From: Planctomycetota bacterium
GTDB lineage: Bacteria > Planctomycetota > SZUA-567 > H5-PLA8 > CALKMO01
Length of the DNA: 9,141 nt
NCBI GenBank assembly: GCA_026417845.1
Contig: JAOACM010000146.1
Span: 1-9,141 of the forward strand
Direction of reading: 5' to 3'
Shown: positions 1-5,949 of the stretch, one piece after another
Numbering within the stretch: the first letter of the stretch is position 1
How the letters are laid out: each line of letters opens with the position of its first letter
Position numbers and translations under genes: made by a program
The notes under the pieces: model-generated
Databases searched by the model: none
Told to the model about the DNA's origin: nothing
What the model saw: only the letters and a program-made list of their open reading frames with translations

Positions 1-92
1 GCCGGCAATCGCCGCTCTGGTACACTCGGCCTCCCCGGCTATCAGGCCTGGCGCTTGCTGTGGCTTGCCGGCAATCGCCGCTCTGGTACACT
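1..92 (+). CRISPR. Cas-proximal end of a type II-C CRISPR array
   Basis: A 26-bp block at 1-26 is repeated exactly at 67-92, a period of 66 bp. Assuming the 36-bp repeat usual for type II-C, the full unit is 57-92 (begins GCTGTGGC, ends GGTACACT) with a 30-bp spacer at 27-56. The first unit is cut by the window edge, so more array lies to the left. The unit holds a perfect 10-bp palindrome, TTGCCGGCAA (65-74). Polarity is set by the anti-repeat of the tracrRNA at 5113-5147, which is complementary to the plus-strand repeat: crRNAs are read left to right, towards cas2, with each spacer 5' of the repeat part retained for Cas9. The 57-92 copy is the last repeat in transcription, because a terminator follows at once. 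Only one complete spacer is visible, and I saw no match to it elsewhere in the window. Confidence 0.95.
65..92 (+). promoter_or_regulatory. Putative promoter inside the CRISPR repeat
   Basis: The 3' end of each repeat reads TGGTACACT (84-92, and 18-26 in the previous unit), matching the extended -10 form TGn-TAnnnT. A weak -35-like TTGCCG lies 16 bp upstream (65-70). In Neisseria meningitidis type II-C arrays each repeat ends in an extended -10 (TGCTACAAT) and starts its own crRNA inside the next spacer; this repeat has the same layout at the same place. Function is inferred, since the hexamer matches TATAAT at only 4 of 6 positions. Confidence 0.4.
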
Positions 93-93
93 T

Positions 94-136
94 GAACCCT
101 CCGCAAGTAACGAACCTGCGGAGGGTTCTGTATTTT
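94..136 (+). terminator. Intrinsic terminator closing the CRISPR array
   Basis: A perfect 12-bp inverted repeat (GAACCCTCCGCA at 94-105, TGCGGAGGGTTC at 117-128) with an 11-nt loop is followed on the plus strand by TGTATTTT. It begins 2 nt after the last repeat, so it would end pre-crRNA before transcription enters cas2 antisense. On the minus strand the stem is followed by AAGTGTACC with no T-tract, so it is a poor candidate for an intrinsic terminator of the cas operon, though a stem here could still stabilise that mRNA's 3' end. Confidence 0.75.
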
Positions 137-143
137 CCGGGGC

Positions 144-689
144 CTAAAAAAGCATCAGTTGGAGTGGCGGTTTCTCCGTCTCCTCTCTGTTTTTACCGAG
201 GTAAACCTCCATCTTGCCGAACTGGACGTCGGTAACCGACAGGAGCCTGACCTGGCCTTCCGGAGGCAGGACGGAGCGGACGAACTCCTTGCAGGCGGCA
301 CAGGTTTCCTCATTGGAGTAATGTCTTGCGTAAACGGAATACTGGAGCATGGAAAATCCCTGTTTGATCAGATTCTTGCGGAAGCGCGCGTAGTCGCGTC
401 GTTTTTCCCGGTCGTCCACCGGCAGGTCGAACAGGACGAAGAGCCACATAGCCTTGTACCCTGAGGTTTCCATGAACCGGCGTTCCTTGCGGCCCGGCGT
501 GAGCGGTGGCGGGCGCTCCGGCGGCGTTCCGTCCGCGGCTTTGGCGGGGGGCGCTTCCGGCGCGGGAGGAGTAGTTTCCGGCGGCGCGGCGGGTTCCGGG
601 GCTGGCAGCGGCCGGCCGTCGGGCGCGGCGTCGAAAAGGCTCTGCTGACCCGGCGCGTCCTTCCGGCGCCGCGGCATCCGGCTTCGCAC
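144..689 (-). CDS. cas2: CRISPR-associated endoribonuclease Cas2 with proline-rich N-terminal extension
   Basis: Cas2 forms the central dimer of the Cas1-Cas2 spacer integration complex. The Cas2 core begins near residue 73 (METSGYKAMWLFVLFDLPV; D88 is the conserved beta-1 Asp) and runs through LIKQGFSMLQYSVYARH and VTDVQFGKM to the C-terminus. Three starts compete: GTG at 689 (GGAG 10 nt upstream, 4 nt after the cas1 stop), ATG at 677, and ATG at 473 just before the core (weak AAGGAA). The long form has 181 residues; the core alone has 109, the usual family size. I chose GTG because the frame is open right from cas1 and the alternative leaves an untypical gap of about 220 bp inside the operon. 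The extra 72 residues hold 20 prolines, are rich in Ala and basic at both ends, and look disordered. They contain QQSLF (15-19), and the protein ends in QLMLF (177-181); both resemble sliding-clamp-binding pentapeptides. The Cas2 identity is secure, the start is not. Confidence 0.93.
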   Translation of the reverse strand: MRSRMPRRRKDAPGQQSLFDAAPDGRPLPAPEPAAPPETTPPAPEAPPAKAADGTPPERPPPLTPGRKERRFMETSGYKAMWLFVLFDLPVDDREKRRDYARFRKNLIKQGFSMLQYSVYARHYSNEETCAACKEFVRSVLPPEGQVRLLSVTDVQFGKMEVYLGKNREETEKPPLQLMLF

Positions 690-693
690 GGCT

Positions 694-1599
694 CTACAGC
701 TCCGGAATATCCATCTTCTCCGACAGGCCCAGAAATACTCTGGCCAGGGACGAAGCCGTCCGGGATGACCAGTCGAACAGCGTCCTCGCCTCGCCGCCCC
801 ATTCGTACCTGGATGTCAGGATTTCCAGGAGGGCGGCCCTCGTGTCTTTATCGAGCACTACGGCGTCGGCGTCCGGTCCCCGGCCGCGGGATGCGACGAT
901 GGAGACGACCGCCGCGTCCACGAGGGGGCGGAATGGCTCCATGAGGTCGTCGGCCAGGGGGAAGGCGTCGTAGCGGTTGTGGTGGTGGATGCCCAGGGAA
1001 GGATGGAGTCCCGATGCGCAAACGGCGCGGGCGACGGCGGCCCTGAGGACGGCATAGCCGTAGTTGAGTAGCGCGTTGCGCCCGGGGCGGTCGCGGTCGC
1101 GCGAGAAGTCGGGATCGTCGAACAGGGCGGTCCAGTAGCGGCGGGACGCCTGAGCCTCCATGTTTTCCGGGTCGCCCGACCTTACGGAGGCGGCCATATC
1201 GCGCAGGCCGAAGTCGGAGCCGCGGAGGCGCTCGAGGAGCCTCGCCTGGGCGCGGAGCTTCGCCCTGACGATATCGCGCCACAGCCTTTTTTTCACCGGG
1301 AGCGACGCCGCGGCCTGCGCGGCGAAACGCTCGCTCTGCGTGAAGTGGCCCGCCAGCGGCAGCATCATGGCGCAGGGGACGAATCTGTCGTCGCAGATCA
1401 CCACGGCGCATCCGGCCTCCGCAAGTCCGGACAGCGCGGCGCGCGTGACGGTGATGCGCCTGTCGGCCAGGACCACCGCCGCGATCTCGCGGAACGGCAC
1501 CCGGACGGACTCCGCCCCCTCCAGTCCGATCGCGAGACACTCCAGGTCCGCCGACAGCCTGGCGGCGGATTCCGATATGTCTATAACGCGGTCAGTCAT
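694..1599 (-). CDS. cas1: CRISPR-associated integrase Cas1 (type II)
   Basis: Cas1 is the metal-dependent integrase that joins new spacers to the leader-end repeat, working with Cas2. The 301-residue length is normal for type II Cas1. The N-terminal beta domain (about 1-85) includes VVICDDRFVPCAMMLPLAGH. The helical catalytic domain carries the expected metal site: E148 in NMEAQASRRYW, H205 in GLHPSLGIHHHNRYD and E221 in FPLADDLMEPFRP. ATG at 1599 lies inside the end of cas9 (8-bp overlap, cas9 stop TGA at 1592-1594) with the Shine-Dalgarno-like GAGGTGA 9 nt upstream, which suggests translational coupling. The gene ends in TAG at 694-696, 4 nt before the GTG start proposed for cas2. No active-site loss or frameshift is visible, so adaptation is probably functional. 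Confidence 0.97.
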   Translation of the reverse strand: MTDRVIDISESAARLSADLECLAIGLEGAESVRVPFREIAAVVLADRRITVTRAALSGLAEAGCAVVICDDRFVPCAMMLPLAGHFTQSERFAAQAAASLPVKKRLWRDIVRAKLRAQARLLERLRGSDFGLRDMAASVRSGDPENMEAQASRRYWTALFDDPDFSRDRDRPGRNALLNYGYAVLRAAVARAVCASGLHPSLGIHHHNRYDAFPLADDLMEPFRPLVDAAVVSIVASRGRGPDADAVVLDKDTRAALLEILTSRYEWGGEARTLFDWSSRTASSLARVFLGLSEKMDIPEL

Positions 1600-4500
1600 T
1601 GGCGATTCTCACCTCGCCGATGGAACTCAGGATTACCTTTCGGCCCTCCATATCTTGAAGTTTACCAACGGATATGAAGGTTCTTCCGATACACCAACCT
1701 TTGGAACTACGAACTTCGCTGCTTGGGCGTGCGTCATTGATTCTTTTAATTTCCAATTGCACATATCCTTTTTCGTTGACGGTTATGCAAGGAACCCGGA
1801 AGAGAGAGAAACGGTCGTTCTCCCTGAGCCGTATCGTATCGCCCGGACAAATCGAAAACACGAATTTCGATCCATCCCCGCGGTCGCGCCTGACGACAGG
1901 TTCCCCGGAGCGCAGGCGTCTGTACGCCTCGAGCATGGATACGACCTCACCGAACCATTTTCCGCCCTTTTCGTATATCGCCATGTGGTGGTTGCCGCCG
2001 GGCTTGACGAACCTTTCGCCCGGGCCTTCGCCGATTTTTTCGACGGACACTGTTTTGCGGATTCTGACTTTTTTTACCGGTATCTTTCTTCCGTCCCCTG
2101 CGGTCATGAACGGCAGGGATGCCGGGTCCTTGAAGGCGTCTCCGGGCTTGCGTCCTTTCAGGCAATCTTCGACGATCTTCCGGATCGCCGGATCCACGAT
2201 ATCGGAGACCTCACTTTCCGAGAGGCGCGCCAGCGGCTTTCTGACGTGTACGAAACGGCCGTTTTCCGAGATGCGGCCGGATTCATCGCGCGGGGGGCTG
2301 TAGTTGGTTTCTTCGTGGAGAGGGCCGGATACCTTGCGGTTGACGCGGTGGGAGACGACTATCGCCTCGACGGTCTTCCGCACATCGTCGAGGAAGGATG
2401 GCCAGGGTTCTTCCGTGATGCCGAAACGGCGCGGGCGGCCGGACTTTCTCTTTTCGAGCAGGCCGCGTTCCGCGGCTTCGGAAAGCCTTTTGACGGTCTT
2501 CGGTTCGGTGAGTGCGACGCAGATGGCGTCAATGGCGTGGTGTCTGTAGTCGTCGCGTTTTTTGCGGGAGTCGCCCGGTCCGCCGAGGATGGCGTTGAGG
2601 CCCCAGAGTTCGCGCAGGTACGACGTTATCTTCCCATTGGCGGGCTGGACGCGGAGGGTACCTTTTGCGTCCTTCGCGCCGGTCCTTTCGACGGTGCCGC
2701 CGTAGAGTTTTCCCAGGTATTTCAGGGCGATTCTGGCGGCGTACTGGGTGGCTTTGAGTTGGCCGGCCGTGAAATCGCGGAAGCGCTTTTTCACCGCCTC
2801 TCCATCCATGAGGAAGCGCTTGAGTTTTTCCTTCGCCGCGCGGCCGTGGAATCTCCTTACGCGGGCGATTATTTCGTCCCATTGCGGCGTGCCGTGGTAC
2901 GCCTCCCACGGCGTCCTGTTGCCCTTCCTGTTGCGGTTTTCCTCATTGCAGCAGAGGGTCTTGTTTTCGAAGGAGTCATCCAGGGAGCGGGAGAAGGGGA
3001 TTATGTGTTCGATATCGAACCTGGGACGCTCACCGAACAGGGAACGGAAGTCTATCGGCTTGCCCGTGTAGGGGCAGACGCCGCCGCATTCATCCCACAG
3101 GAGGGCCTTTTCGATGTCGGTCCCCTTCGGCTGGGATATGCCGCATTCCTTGAGGAGTCTCTCCTTCGCGGCCTTGCGGGCCTTTTCGTTTTCGCGGTTC
3201 TCTCTGGCGATCTCCTCGCGTCTCCTGCGGGGGTTGCGGAGGTCGCGTGCGAGTTCGACGCGGATGCGTTCCGGCTTGCCGTATTTCCGGATAAGCGCGT
3301 TGACGACCTTTCGCATCTCGGTCAGCGTCCTTGCCACGGCGGGGTTGCGCAGAGTCGGCAGGGCGCCTTCGAACAGGCCGACAGCCTTTCTGCCGCCGCC
3401 CTTCTTATCGTATTTCGGCGCGGAGAAGACCGGCGGAAGGAAGTCCGAGGGTTCCTCCGCCTTCCTGAAGTGATCGGGATAGACCCTGCCGATGGCTTCC
3501 TGGAGGTGGAGGCCGGCTTCGAGATGGGGGAGCAGTTTCAGCAGGGCCTTGCGGGAAAACGGGGCGCGGCCGTCTTCGAGGGGCGTTTCAGCGAGCTTTT
3601 CGGCTCCGGCGTCGGGAAGGCCGAATTTTCCGCGGCCGAGGCGCCTGACAGATTCCCCGTCGTGCGCGCCGAGGAGCGCCTTGACGATGTCCTCGCGGTC
3701 CTTCAGGGGCATCTGAAACCATCGCGGGCCGAAGACCTTGCACAGGCGCGACTGGGTCCTGTCGCCCGGTATTTTCTCTTCGCCGCCCTCCTCGAGGTTG
3801 AATTTCGCATTTCTGGGGAGAGCGAGGAGTTTCCGCATTTCGTCGAACGTCAGGTTGCCTTTCTCTTCGAGCGCCGCGATGAGTTTTTCGCGCATCTGTG
3901 GAGTCAGGGGTTTCATTTCGCCCGTCTCCGGGTCGGGATAGAGGATGTCGTTGACTTTCTGGAGAAGCCTGAACCGCTGTGCCGGCAGCGAAGCCATCGC
4001 GGCGCGGCGGTGGCCCGGTTCGAGTTCGCAGAATCCGATCAGTCCGGCGGAGCTTTTCAGCGGACGCTGGAAAAAGACGGCCTTGTGGAGGCGGCGTTTC
4101 AGGTCGTCGGTCAGCAGGTCCGGATAATGCCGCTTCTGCGCGTTCCATATCGCTTCGAACTCGGCCTTGTACATGGCGCGGGAAGTGTATCTCTGGCGTA
4201 TGCGCGTCTGTTCGGGGTCGAGCCTGGAGAAGAACTCGCCGAGCGTGCGGGCGCCTGAGGCTTTCATCTGGGCGTCGAGGTCGGCGATGGCCTTTTCGAC
4301 CCTCTGGCGGGATTCTTCGTCGTCCCGGGCGCCTGATTTTTCCGTCTTGCCGCCGGTTTTTTTCGAACGTCCCGGCTTCTCCCTGGCGGCCCTGTCCTCC
4401 TCGGCGATCTCGGCGGATGATGCCCTGCGATTGCTCATATATCCGCGGCGCTGGGCGAGGTGGTAGAAGGCGCGGCCGAGTTCGAAGGGTTCCAGCTTTT

Positions 4501-4951
4501 CGTCCAGGGCTCTGGCGCGGAGGATGTAGGGCAGCAGGTGCGCGGCGCGGCGTTTTTCGGCGTCGCCCTCCAGCTTTCCGACGAACTTTCCGAGGAGCTG
4601 CACGTCGAGATTCTTTATGGCCTCGTGTCTGGCGGCCGGCGACGGATCTGCGGCCGGCAGGAGTCCCGCGCCGCTCAGTACGCGGAAGGTCCGGGCGAGG
4701 CGGCGGGCGCGGCGCCAGAGCTGTCTCCTGGCGAGCCTCGCAAGGCGTCTTTTGACCGCGCGGGATTCGTCCTTGCCGGCCTCGATATCGCCCTCGACGC
4801 CCGCCTCGAAGACGCGGACGCCTGCGGCGATCAATGGGGATTTTCCGTTTCCGGCCCCCGGGGGAGTTTCCCCCCACCTGTCGGAGATGACCGCCCACCC
4901 GATGGAATTTACGCCAAGGTCCAGACCGAGGATGTAAGGTACGCGCGACAT
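1592..4951 (-). CDS. cas9: Type II-C CRISPR-associated endonuclease Cas9
   Basis: This is the RNA-guided effector that cuts DNA matched by crRNA:tracrRNA. At 1119 residues it is a compact Cas9 in the II-C range. In order: RuvC-I (YILGLDLGVNSIGWAVI, D11), Arg-rich bridge helix (about 64-92), REC lobe from about 95 with QRRGYMSNRR (167-176) followed by a charged low-complexity stretch (about 177-225), RuvC-II (RIRVELAR, E566), HNH (DIEHIIPFSRSLDDSF, H649 general base, N672 metal ligand), RuvC-III (DYRHHAIDA, H805 and D808), then wedge and PAM-interacting region (about 870-1119). All main catalytic residues are present; the HNH Asp before the His is Glu (E648). The ATG at 4951 has GGAGGG with 8-nt spacing upstream and leaves RuvC-I near the N-terminus. 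The gene is first in the cas9-cas1-cas2 operon, divergent from the tracrRNA. The 3' part coding residues about 1031-1111 is markedly less GC-rich than the rest. The PAM cannot be read from the sequence. Confidence 0.98.
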   Translation of the reverse strand: MSRVPYILGLDLGVNSIGWAVISDRWGETPPGAGNGKSPLIAAGVRVFEAGVEGDIEAGKDESRAVKRRLARLARRQLWRRARRLARTFRVLSGAGLLPAADPSPAARHEAIKNLDVQLLGKFVGKLEGDAEKRRAAHLLPYILRARALDEKLEPFELGRAFYHLAQRRGYMSNRRASSAEIAEEDRAAREKPGRSKKTGGKTEKSGARDDEESRQRVEKAIADLDAQMKASGARTLGEFFSRLDPEQTRIRQRYTSRAMYKAEFEAIWNAQKRHYPDLLTDDLKRRLHKAVFFQRPLKSSAGLIGFCELEPGHRRAAMASLPAQRFRLLQKVNDILYPDPETGEMKPLTPQMREKLIAALEEKGNLTFDEMRKLLALPRNAKFNLEEGGEEKIPGDRTQSRLCKVFGPRWFQMPLKDREDIVKALLGAHDGESVRRLGRGKFGLPDAGAEKLAETPLEDGRAPFSRKALLKLLPHLEAGLHLQEAIGRVYPDHFRKAEEPSDFLPPVFSAPKYDKKGGGRKAVGLFEGALPTLRNPAVARTLTEMRKVVNALIRKYGKPERIRVELARDLRNPRRRREEIARENRENEKARKAAKERLLKECGISQPKGTDIEKALLWDECGGVCPYTGKPIDFRSLFGERPRFDIEHIIPFSRSLDDSFENKTLCCNEENRNRKGNRTPWEAYHGTPQWDEIIARVRRFHGRAAKEKLKRFLMDGEAVKKRFRDFTAGQLKATQYAARIALKYLGKLYGGTVERTGAKDAKGTLRVQPANGKITSYLRELWGLNAILGGPGDSRKKRDDYRHHAIDAICVALTEPKTVKRLSEAAERGLLEKRKSGRPRRFGITEEPWPSFLDDVRKTVEAIVVSHRVNRKVSGPLHEETNYSPPRDESGRISENGRFVHVRKPLARLSESEVSDIVDPAIRKIVEDCLKGRKPGDAFKDPASLPFMTAGDGRKIPVKKVRIRKTVSVEKIGEGPGERFVKPGGNHHMAIYEKGGKWFGEVVSMLEAYRRLRSGEPVVRRDRGDGSKFVFSICPGDTIRLRENDRFSLFRVPCITVNEKGYVQLEIKRINDARPSSEVRSSKGWCIGRTFISVGKLQDMEGRKVILSSIGEVRIAND
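1621..1860. other. Low-GC patch within the cas9 3' end
   Basis: By hand count 1621-1860 is about 47% GC (1741-1800 only 38%), against about 68% at 1861-1920 and 67% at 3541-3600 in the same gene. It codes Cas9 residues of about 1031-1111, in the PAM-interacting C-terminal domain. The frame stays open and the protein remains II-C-like, so this is a compositional feature, not a break. Confidence 0.7.
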
Positions 4952-5012
4952 GGCAAGACCCTCCAGGCCCCAGAGTTTCCGGATCGCCCTTCTCCCCGAT
5001 GCGATCCGTATA

Positions 5013-5039
5013 GCTATAATCCGAAATATTAATTATAGC
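5013..5039 (-). promoter_or_regulatory. Putative cas9 promoter region overlapped by an inverted repeat
   Basis: The 161-bp gap between cas9 and the tracrRNA start is AT-rich in its middle. A perfect inverted repeat GCTATAAT (5013-5020), 11-bp spacer, ATTATAGC (5032-5039) lies 62-88 bp upstream of the cas9 ATG. Its right arm read on the minus strand gives TATAAT (5037-5032), a perfect -10 for cas9, but I find no good -35 at 16-18 bp, so the promoter call is tentative. The arms have the size and spacing of an operator for a dimeric repressor, or could fold in an RNA. An A6T5 run (5065-5075) lies upstream. Confidence 0.4.
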
Positions 5040-5076
5040 CTCTCTTCTCCTGCTCTGCCGATCGAAAAAATTTTTC

Positions 5077-5104
5077 TTGACTTTCCGGCCGGGGGTTGTA
5101 TAAG
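5077..5104 (+). promoter_or_regulatory. tracrRNA promoter
   Basis: TTGACT (5077-5082) and TATAAG (5099-5104) are each 5 of 6 matches to the sigma-70 consensus and are 16 bp apart. They predict a start near 5111, just before the first base of the anti-repeat (5113). The A6T5 run immediately upstream could act as an UP-like element. Confidence 0.8.
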
Positions 5105-5110
5105 AATATG

Positions 5111-5222
5111 TAAGTGTACCAGAGCGGCGATTGCCACTTGTCACAGTAAGTGCTTTCGTCCGCGCGGCATCCGCCCGAAAGGGCGACCGTAGCGTTTCGG
5201 GAGACCGAAGCGCTTTTTTTTT
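5111..5222 (+). ncRNA. tracrRNA (trans-activating CRISPR RNA)
   Basis: This RNA pairs with the crRNA repeat to make the guide duplex bound by Cas9 and processed by RNase III. The anti-repeat is 5113-5147. Its first 23 nt are fully complementary to repeat positions 14-36, then comes an internal loop (4 nt at 5136-5139 against 5 nt of repeat), then 8 pairs (5140-5147, two G-U) with the repeat's first 8 nt, the lower stem next to the spacer. Past the duplex come a nexus-like short stem (GTGC 5150-5153 with GCAT 5167-5170, one G-U), a 5-bp hairpin with GAAA loop (CGCCC 5172-5176, GGGCG 5181-5185) and the terminator. The CACAGTAAG joining duplex to nexus resembles CTACAATAAGG of the Neisseria tracrRNA. 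Expected length is about 110 nt. Placement divergent from cas9 is common in II-C loci. Confidence 0.95.
5191..5222 (+). terminator. Rho-independent terminator of tracrRNA
   Basis: AGCGTTTCGG (5191-5200) pairs with CCGAAGCGCT (5205-5214) around a GAGA loop, giving a 10-bp stem with one G-U pair, followed by nine T (5214-5222; the first T closes the stem). It ends the tracrRNA and separates it from the Sel1 gene downstream. In the mature RNA this stem would be the last hairpin. Confidence 0.93.
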
Positions 5223-5351
5223 GCCCCTTCTGTGCGCAAGCGCCGACGCCCTGGAACGGTGGGGAATGGGAGCTGGCAAAGTCGCGCCGATGCGGCATTA
5301 TTTTCAGGCGCGGCGTTAGGTGGTGGACGGGAGACCGGGAGGCTCGCAGCC

Positions 5352-5792
5352 ATGGGCGCTGAAAAGGCGGACGATATTGCGGACCTGAAGCGGAGGGCGG
5401 AGGCGGGGGACGCATCGGCGCAGTACGAGCTCGGGTGCAGATACCACGAGGGGCGCGGCGTGCCAAAGGACCTGAAGGCCGCCTTCGACTGGTACATGAG
5501 GGCCGCCATGCAGGGGCACAACAGCGGGCTCTGCGACGTAGGGTACTGCTACCGCAACGGGCACGGAGTCGGGCGCGACTACGCGGAGGCGCTGAAGTAC
5601 TACAGGAAGGCCTGCGATCAGGGTTGCCCGACCGGCGCGTACTGGCTCGGCTACGCGTACGAACATGGCGAAGGGGTCGGAAAGGATATCGCCAGGGCGA
5701 TCGAGTACTACGAGCTGAGCGCCCGGCGGGGCGATTCCGACGCGGCCGGACGGCTGGAGGCGCTGCGGAAGAGGCAGACCGGCCGGGAATAG
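5352..5792 (+). CDS. Sel1-like repeat protein
   Basis: The product is a 146-residue solenoid of Sel1-like (TPR-related) repeats, normally a protein-binding scaffold. Three consecutive 36-residue units are clear: about 20-55 (ASAQYELGCRYHEGRGV), 56-91 (LCDVGYCYRNGHGV) and 92-127 (AYWLGYAYEHGEGV), followed by a partial fourth (128-141). No signal peptide or membrane segment is visible at this start, so it is probably cytoplasmic. ATG at 5352 is chosen because GGGAGG lies 9 nt upstream and the repeats begin soon after; the frame is open further upstream to 5232, but that part is not repeat-like. The gene starts 130 bp after the tracrRNA terminator and needs its own promoter, which I could not identify. 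Its partner and pathway are unknown, and proximity to the CRISPR locus alone does not make it a Cas accessory protein. Confidence 0.88.
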   Translation: MGAEKADDIADLKRRAEAGDASAQYELGCRYHEGRGVPKDLKAAFDWYMRAAMQGHNSGLCDVGYCYRNGHGVGRDYAEALKYYRKACDQGCPTGAYWLGYAYEHGEGVGKDIARAIEYYELSARRGDSDAAGRLEALRKRQTGRE

Positions 5793-5949
5793 GGAGACGC
5801 CGCTGAGGGCCTTCTCCAAAAACTTTCCGCCGGACGGTGGGACTCGCTGAGCGGATAAGCTGCGCGCCGGATGTTTCCGGGCAGGCTCCGAAGTGGCGGA
5901 TGGCGGCCTTCGCGTCCGGTCGGGGCTGCATCCGATCGGGGAAATCGCG

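Noticed and set aside
94..128. Stem-loop as an intrinsic terminator for the cas operon on the minus strand
   Set aside because: The T-tract is only on the plus-strand side; on the minus strand the stem is followed by AAGTGTACC.
1160..4258. A 1032-codon open frame on the plus strand across cas1 and cas9
   Set aside because: It is antisense to two genes with intact family motifs, spans the cas9-cas1 junction and gives a protein with no recognisable family. Long antisense frames are common in GC-rich genes.
5015..5020. TATAAT on the plus strand as the tracrRNA -10
   Set aside because: It lies about 95 nt before the anti-repeat with no -35 at the right distance. The TTGACT/TATAAG pair at 5077-5104 fits much better.
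5077..5112. A long tracrRNA form acting as a natural single guide against the cas promoter, as in Streptococcus pyogenes
   Set aside because: I see no second upstream start and no stretch 5' of the anti-repeat matching the cas9 promoter region.
3588..5279. A 563-codon minus-strand frame overlapping the cas9 5' half and running through its promoter region
   Set aside because: Arg/Pro-rich out-of-frame shadow of cas9 that reads across the regulatory gap and the tracrRNA.
5232..5351. Longer N-terminus for the Sel1 protein
   Set aside because: The added 40 residues are not repeat-like, begin only 10 nt past the tracrRNA terminator and lack the strong ribosome binding site seen before 5352.
5893..5949. 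Upstream GTG start for gatB adding 19 residues
   Set aside because: Poor ribosome binding site and residues unlike GatB N-termini, whereas GTG 5950 has GGGGA and the usual start.
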